Origin: Clostridia bacterium
GTDB taxonomy: Bacteria; Bacillota; Clostridia; Monoglobales; Monoglobaceae
Length of the DNA: 16,662 nucleotides
Reading direction: 5' to 3'
Assembly: GCA_900769795.1 (NCBI GenBank)
Contig: CAAGHZ010000050.1
Span: 1 to 16,662, forward strand
Position numbers and translations under genes: made by a program. The notes beneath the pieces were generated by a model that made no database searches, had not been told where the DNA came from, and saw only the letters and a list, made by a program, of their open reading frames with translations. Shown here one piece after another: positions 14,655 to 16,662 of the stretch (its first letter is position 1; the number at the start of each line of letters is the position of its first letter).

Positions 14655-14926
14655 TGGAAACGATTATTTCGGCAGTTATAAGCGCAGCGGCGGCAATAGT
14701 GGTTTGTCTCATCAGTAGCGCTGCGCAAAATAAAAAGGTCTTAGCCAATATGGACAAGCACAATAGTCTGCAGGCGTACAAGCTTGAGGAACTGACAAAA
14801 ACAGTTGACAAGCACAACAAGGTTATTGAGCGTGTCTATGAGCTTGAAAAATCAGATAAGGTAGAGAAAGAACAAATCAAGGTCATAAACCACAGGATTG
14901 AGGACCTTGAGGAATACCACAAATAG
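14654..14926 (+). CDS. XhlA-like membrane/coiled-coil lysis accessory protein
   Basis: The 90-residue protein has one N-terminal hydrophobic helix (about residues 3-25, ISAVISAAAAIVVCLISSAA). A charged helical segment with heptad spacing follows (KLEELTKTVDKHNKVIERVYELEKS ... INHRIEDLEEYHK). This layout, and the place directly before a holin, resembles XhlA-type proteins that partner holins in membrane lysis, but the membrane helix is at the N terminus here, so the match is structural only. The start is taken as ATG 14654, overlapping the preceding TGA; a GTG one codon earlier is possible. A phage spanin-like or membrane-anchored tether function cannot be excluded. Confidence 0.65.
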   Translation: METIISAVISAAAAIVVCLISSAAQNKKVLANMDKHNSLQAYKLEELTKTVDKHNKVIERVYELEKSDKVEKEQIKVINHRIEDLEEYHK

Positions 14927-14937
14927 GAGGTACTATT

Positions 14938-15177
14938 ATGAAAATATCAAAAGGAACTATAATCAGAACTGTGATACTTGCTCTCGCCCTAATAAATCAG
15001 CTTTTAACGGCGACGGGTAGAAATGTGATTAACATTGCTGACGAGGATATAAACTCTTTAATTTCGGCAGGTTTTACAATCGTAAGTGCAATTTGCGCTT
15101 GGTGGAAGAATAATAGTTTTACTCAGGCGGCAATTGAAGCGGACAATTATATGCACGAGGTAAAGGACAATGCGTAA
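14938..15177 (+). CDS. Holin (SPP1 family-like)
   Basis: The 79-residue protein fits the short SPP1-type phage holins, which permeabilise the cytoplasmic membrane and let the endolysin reach the wall. It has two hydrophobic helices: about 8-27 (TIIRTVILALALINQLLTATG) and about 39-58 (LISAGFTIVSAICAWW). They are joined by a polar loop (NVINIADEDIN). The WWKNNSFTQAA motif after the second helix and an acidic/basic tail are typical. TAGGAGGT lies at 14925-14932 before ATG 14938. Its last 8 bases overlap the endolysin gene, the usual holin-endolysin coupling. Confidence 0.85.
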   Translation: MKISKGTIIRTVILALALINQLLTATGRNVINIADEDINSLISAGFTIVSAICAWWKNNSFTQAAIEADNYMHEVKDNA

Positions 15178-15970
15178 GACAAAGGTGTTTATAGACCCGG
15201 GACACAATCATAGTGGATATGATACCGGGGCGCAAGGTTACGGACTAAAAGAACAGGATATTACATACTACATAGCAGAAAAACTGAAAGCAATGCTTGA
15301 GTCCTCGGGCGTAGAAGTAAAAATGTCCCGAAACACAGTGACCGACAACTGCGACAACAGTTCAATTACGACAAGTCTTAGACAACGCAGTAATATGGCA
15401 AATAGTTGGGGAGCCGACTATTTTGTATCAATTCATTGCAACGCAGGCGGAGGAACCGGCACAGAGGTTTATTCATATACTTATGGTTCTGACGCATACA
15501 AACTTGCCGAGAAAATTCAGAGCAAGCTTGTTAGTGCCACAGGATTATCAAATAGAGGCGCGAAGGTAGCGAATTTTTCTGTGCTTGCAAGAAGCAATAT
15601 GCCTGCCGTTTTGGTAGAGACTGCCTTTATTGATAGCGCAAAAGATGCAAAGCTGCTCGGCAGTGATAGCGGGAGAGAGATAATTGCAAAAGCGATATAT
15701 GAAGGTATTTTAAGCCATTTAGGCTATAAGGAGGGATTAACGATGTCACAGTATGATGAGTTGAAAGCTGAGATAAATGCATTAAGGGAAGAAAAAACGC
15801 CTATGATATATAACTACATAGACGATAATATGCCTGAGTGGGCGAGACCGACCATACAGAAGTTGGTTGACAAAGACTTGCTTAAGGGTGGAGACGAGGG
15901 TCTTAACCTCAACGAGGATTTGATGCGTATTCTCGTTATAAACGACAGAGCGGGCTTGTATGAAAAATAA
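15170..15970 (+). CDS. Endolysin: N-acetylmuramoyl-L-alanine amidase (amidase_3)
   Basis: The 266-residue enzyme should cut the amide bond between N-acetylmuramic acid and L-alanine in peptidoglycan. Residues 4-187 form a zinc amidase_3 domain. Expected zinc ligands are His12 (IDPGHN), Glu28 (LKEQD) and His89 (SIHCN), and the catalytic glutamate is Glu150 (VETAFID). All are present, so it appears intact. After a linker (GYKEGLT) comes a 75-residue C-terminal region: helix MSQYDELKAEINALREEK, then a module with EWARPTIQKLVDKDLLKGG and LMRILVINDRAGLYEK, common on gut phage lysins and probably wall-binding. It overlaps the holin by 8 bases. An internal ribosome site before Met192 could yield the C-terminal domain alone. 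Confidence 0.92.
   Translation: MRKTKVFIDPGHNHSGYDTGAQGYGLKEQDITYYIAEKLKAMLESSGVEVKMSRNTVTDNCDNSSITTSLRQRSNMANSWGADYFVSIHCNAGGGTGTEVYSYTYGSDAYKLAEKIQSKLVSATGLSNRGAKVANFSVLARSNMPAVLVETAFIDSAKDAKLLGSDSGREIIAKAIYEGILSHLGYKEGLTMSQYDELKAEINALREEKTPMIYNYIDDNMPEWARPTIQKLVDKDLLKGGDEGLNLNEDLMRILVINDRAGLYEK
15728..15745 (+). promoter_or_regulatory. Internal ribosome binding site and in-frame ATG within the endolysin gene
   Basis: AAGGAGGG (15728-15735) is a near-perfect Shine-Dalgarno. It lies 7 bases before ATG 15743-15745, which is in frame and is Met192, the exact start of the C-terminal domain. It is stronger than the signal in front of the full-length start (15170). Translation from it would give a separate 75-residue product ending at the same stop (15968-15970). 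Comparable internal starts are known in endolysins such as Lys170, CTP1L and CD27L. Confidence 0.6.
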
Positions 15971-15975
15971 AATTA

Positions 15976-16012
15976 AAGGCTATATGGCGATTGCCATATA
16001 GCCTTATTTTTT
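15976..16012. terminator. Strong bidirectional terminator between convergent genes
   Basis: A perfect 13-bp stem pairs 15976-15988 (aaggctatatggc) with 15993-16005 (gccatatagcctt) around the 4-nt loop GATT. On the plus strand TATTTTTT follows (16005-16012), ending the late phage operon. On the minus strand the T-rich stretch on the other side (complement of 15971-15977) can serve the convergent stalk-domain gene, whose stop codon (16011-16013) begins immediately at the stem's edge. Confidence 0.9.
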
Positions 16013-16613
16013 AGTTAGTTAATTCGATTCTTACTGTATTAGCAGGGATGGATGCACGATCTACAAATTTACATTGTTCATATGGTGACACTGCCTTTAT
16101 CACTGCTTCTGAGTGCACTAAGTAGCCATCAGAATCAAAACATTTTAAATAAAAAGCAAAAGAATCTTCGTTAGTCTGTCCGGCTATCTCAAATGTTATT
16201 TTTAGTTTTCCATCATTTTCTTCTTCAATATTTGTGATTTCAAATGATTCTACTTGGGTAACACGACCACGATTGTTTTTTAATACGTATTCGTTATCAT
16301 ATTGAATAGAGAAAGGAGCAGAAGAAGTTTCTGTGTCTTCTTTTTTTTCTTTGCTTCCTATATATGCAGTATTTGTAGATTCATCGTAATCAACAGGCTT
16401 GCCTACTGCTTCTGCGACGGCTCTCAAGGGGAGATATGTTCTGTCGTTGTATACAAAGTTTGATTCAGTAACTTTCTCTCCGTCGACAATGACTGTAATA
16501 TCGTCTTGAAGAACGTCAATTGTAGTCCACTTCCCTGCTGCGAACGCTCCGCCACATAACAGTACAGATGTTGCAATAACTCCGCAAATAAATCCTTTAA
16601 GTTCTTTTTTCAT
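16011..16613 (-). CDS. Secreted stalk-domain (copper amine oxidase N-terminal-like) protein
   Basis: The 200-residue protein starts with a signal peptide: MKKELKG, then a hydrophobic core (FICGVIATSVLLCGGAFA), with likely cleavage near residue 26. Residues about 38-88 match the stalk domain first described at the N terminus of copper amine oxidase (ITVIVDGEKV, then FVYNDRTYLPLRAVAEAVG, then DESTNTAYIGS). This is a wall-associated module abundant in Firmicutes, not an oxidase. A Glu/Lys/Ser/Thr linker follows. A beta-rich C-terminal domain of unknown role (VTQVESFEITNIEEE, FYLKCFDSDGYLV) ends in RIELTN. AAAGGAGA (complement of 16621-16628) sits 7 bases before the ATG. It is convergent to the lysis operon, so it is separately expressed: either a lysogenic conversion (moron) gene or flanking host DNA. 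Confidence 0.8.
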   Translation of the reverse strand: MKKELKGFICGVIATSVLLCGGAFAAGKWTTIDVLQDDITVIVDGEKVTESNFVYNDRTYLPLRAVAEAVGKPVDYDESTNTAYIGSKEKKEDTETSSAPFSIQYDNEYVLKNNRGRVTQVESFEITNIEEENDGKLKITFEIAGQTNEDSFAFYLKCFDSDGYLVHSEAVIKAVSPYEQCKFVDRASIPANTVRIELTN

Positions 16614-16662
16614 AAAAAATTCTCCTTTTTATATAGTTAATTTATTTTTTTTGCAAATAAAA

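Noticed and set aside
16630..16656. TTGCAA and TATATA/TATAAA as a promoter for the minus-strand stalk-domain gene
   Set aside because: The spacing is either 15 or 17 bp depending on the choice, and transcription would begin within the ribosome site. In such AT-rich DNA matches arise by chance, and the true promoter is probably beyond the window.
14244..16662. Search for a template repeat, Avd or reverse transcriptase after the fibre gene
   Set aside because: All open frames here are accounted for by small tail, lysis and stalk-domain genes, and no near-copy of the candidate variable region was seen.

Overview
The window is the late (morphogenesis and lysis) part of a siphovirus-type phage or prophage. 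The likely host is a low-to-moderate-GC Gram-positive anaerobe, probably a gut Clostridia member. This is inferred from strong AGGAGG-like ribosome binding sites, occasional TTG/GTG starts, an HK97-type head, a long non-contractile tail, a CD1375-type mini-protein, an SPP1-type holin, an amidase_3 endolysin and a stalk-domain (copper amine oxidase N-terminal-like) secreted protein. No terminase, portal, integrase, repressor or replication gene is present, so the window starts in the middle of the late region and cannot show whether the element is integrated. No tRNA, rRNA, insertion sequence or CRISPR array was seen. No gene-free stretch exceeds 300 bases.

Layout. Positions 1-65 are the last codons of an upstream gene, followed by a hairpin. 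Positions 125-1599 hold four tightly packed connector genes: HK97 gp10-like, tail-completion/terminator-like, head-tail connector, and head-closure-like. They are closed by a second hairpin that overlaps the last stop codon. Positions 1639-3220 hold a DUF4355-type scaffold, the major capsid protein and a 47-residue lysine-rich mini-protein. Positions 3224-9171 hold the phi13-type tail tube, a GNRA-loop terminator-like hairpin, the tail-assembly chaperone pair G and G-T (joined by a textbook -1 slippery heptamer A AAA AAC) and a 1594-residue tape measure. Positions 9176-14243 hold the distal tail protein, the baseplate hub (Tal) and a 661-residue fibre/receptor-binding protein whose C terminus looks like the C-type-lectin variable domains targeted by diversity-generating retroelements. 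Positions 14269-15970 hold two small proteins, an XhlA-like membrane/coiled-coil protein, a holin and an endolysin, ending in a strong bidirectional terminator. A convergent secreted stalk-domain gene (16011-16613, minus strand) marks the edge of the late operon; it is either phage cargo or host DNA.

How it works together. The scaffold and capsid proteins build the head. The connector block closes it and joins the tail. The G and G-T chaperones load the tape measure, around which the tube polymerises. Distal tail protein, hub and fibre form the tip. Holin and endolysin release the progeny.

The points most worth a second look are: (i) the lectin-like variable-region tail protein with no reverse transcriptase or template repeat in the window; (ii) an internal Shine-Dalgarno plus in-frame ATG in the endolysin that would make a free 75-residue C-terminal subunit; (iii) the programmed frameshift signal; and (iv) the connector cassette lying upstream of scaffold and capsid, with a hairpin on each side.
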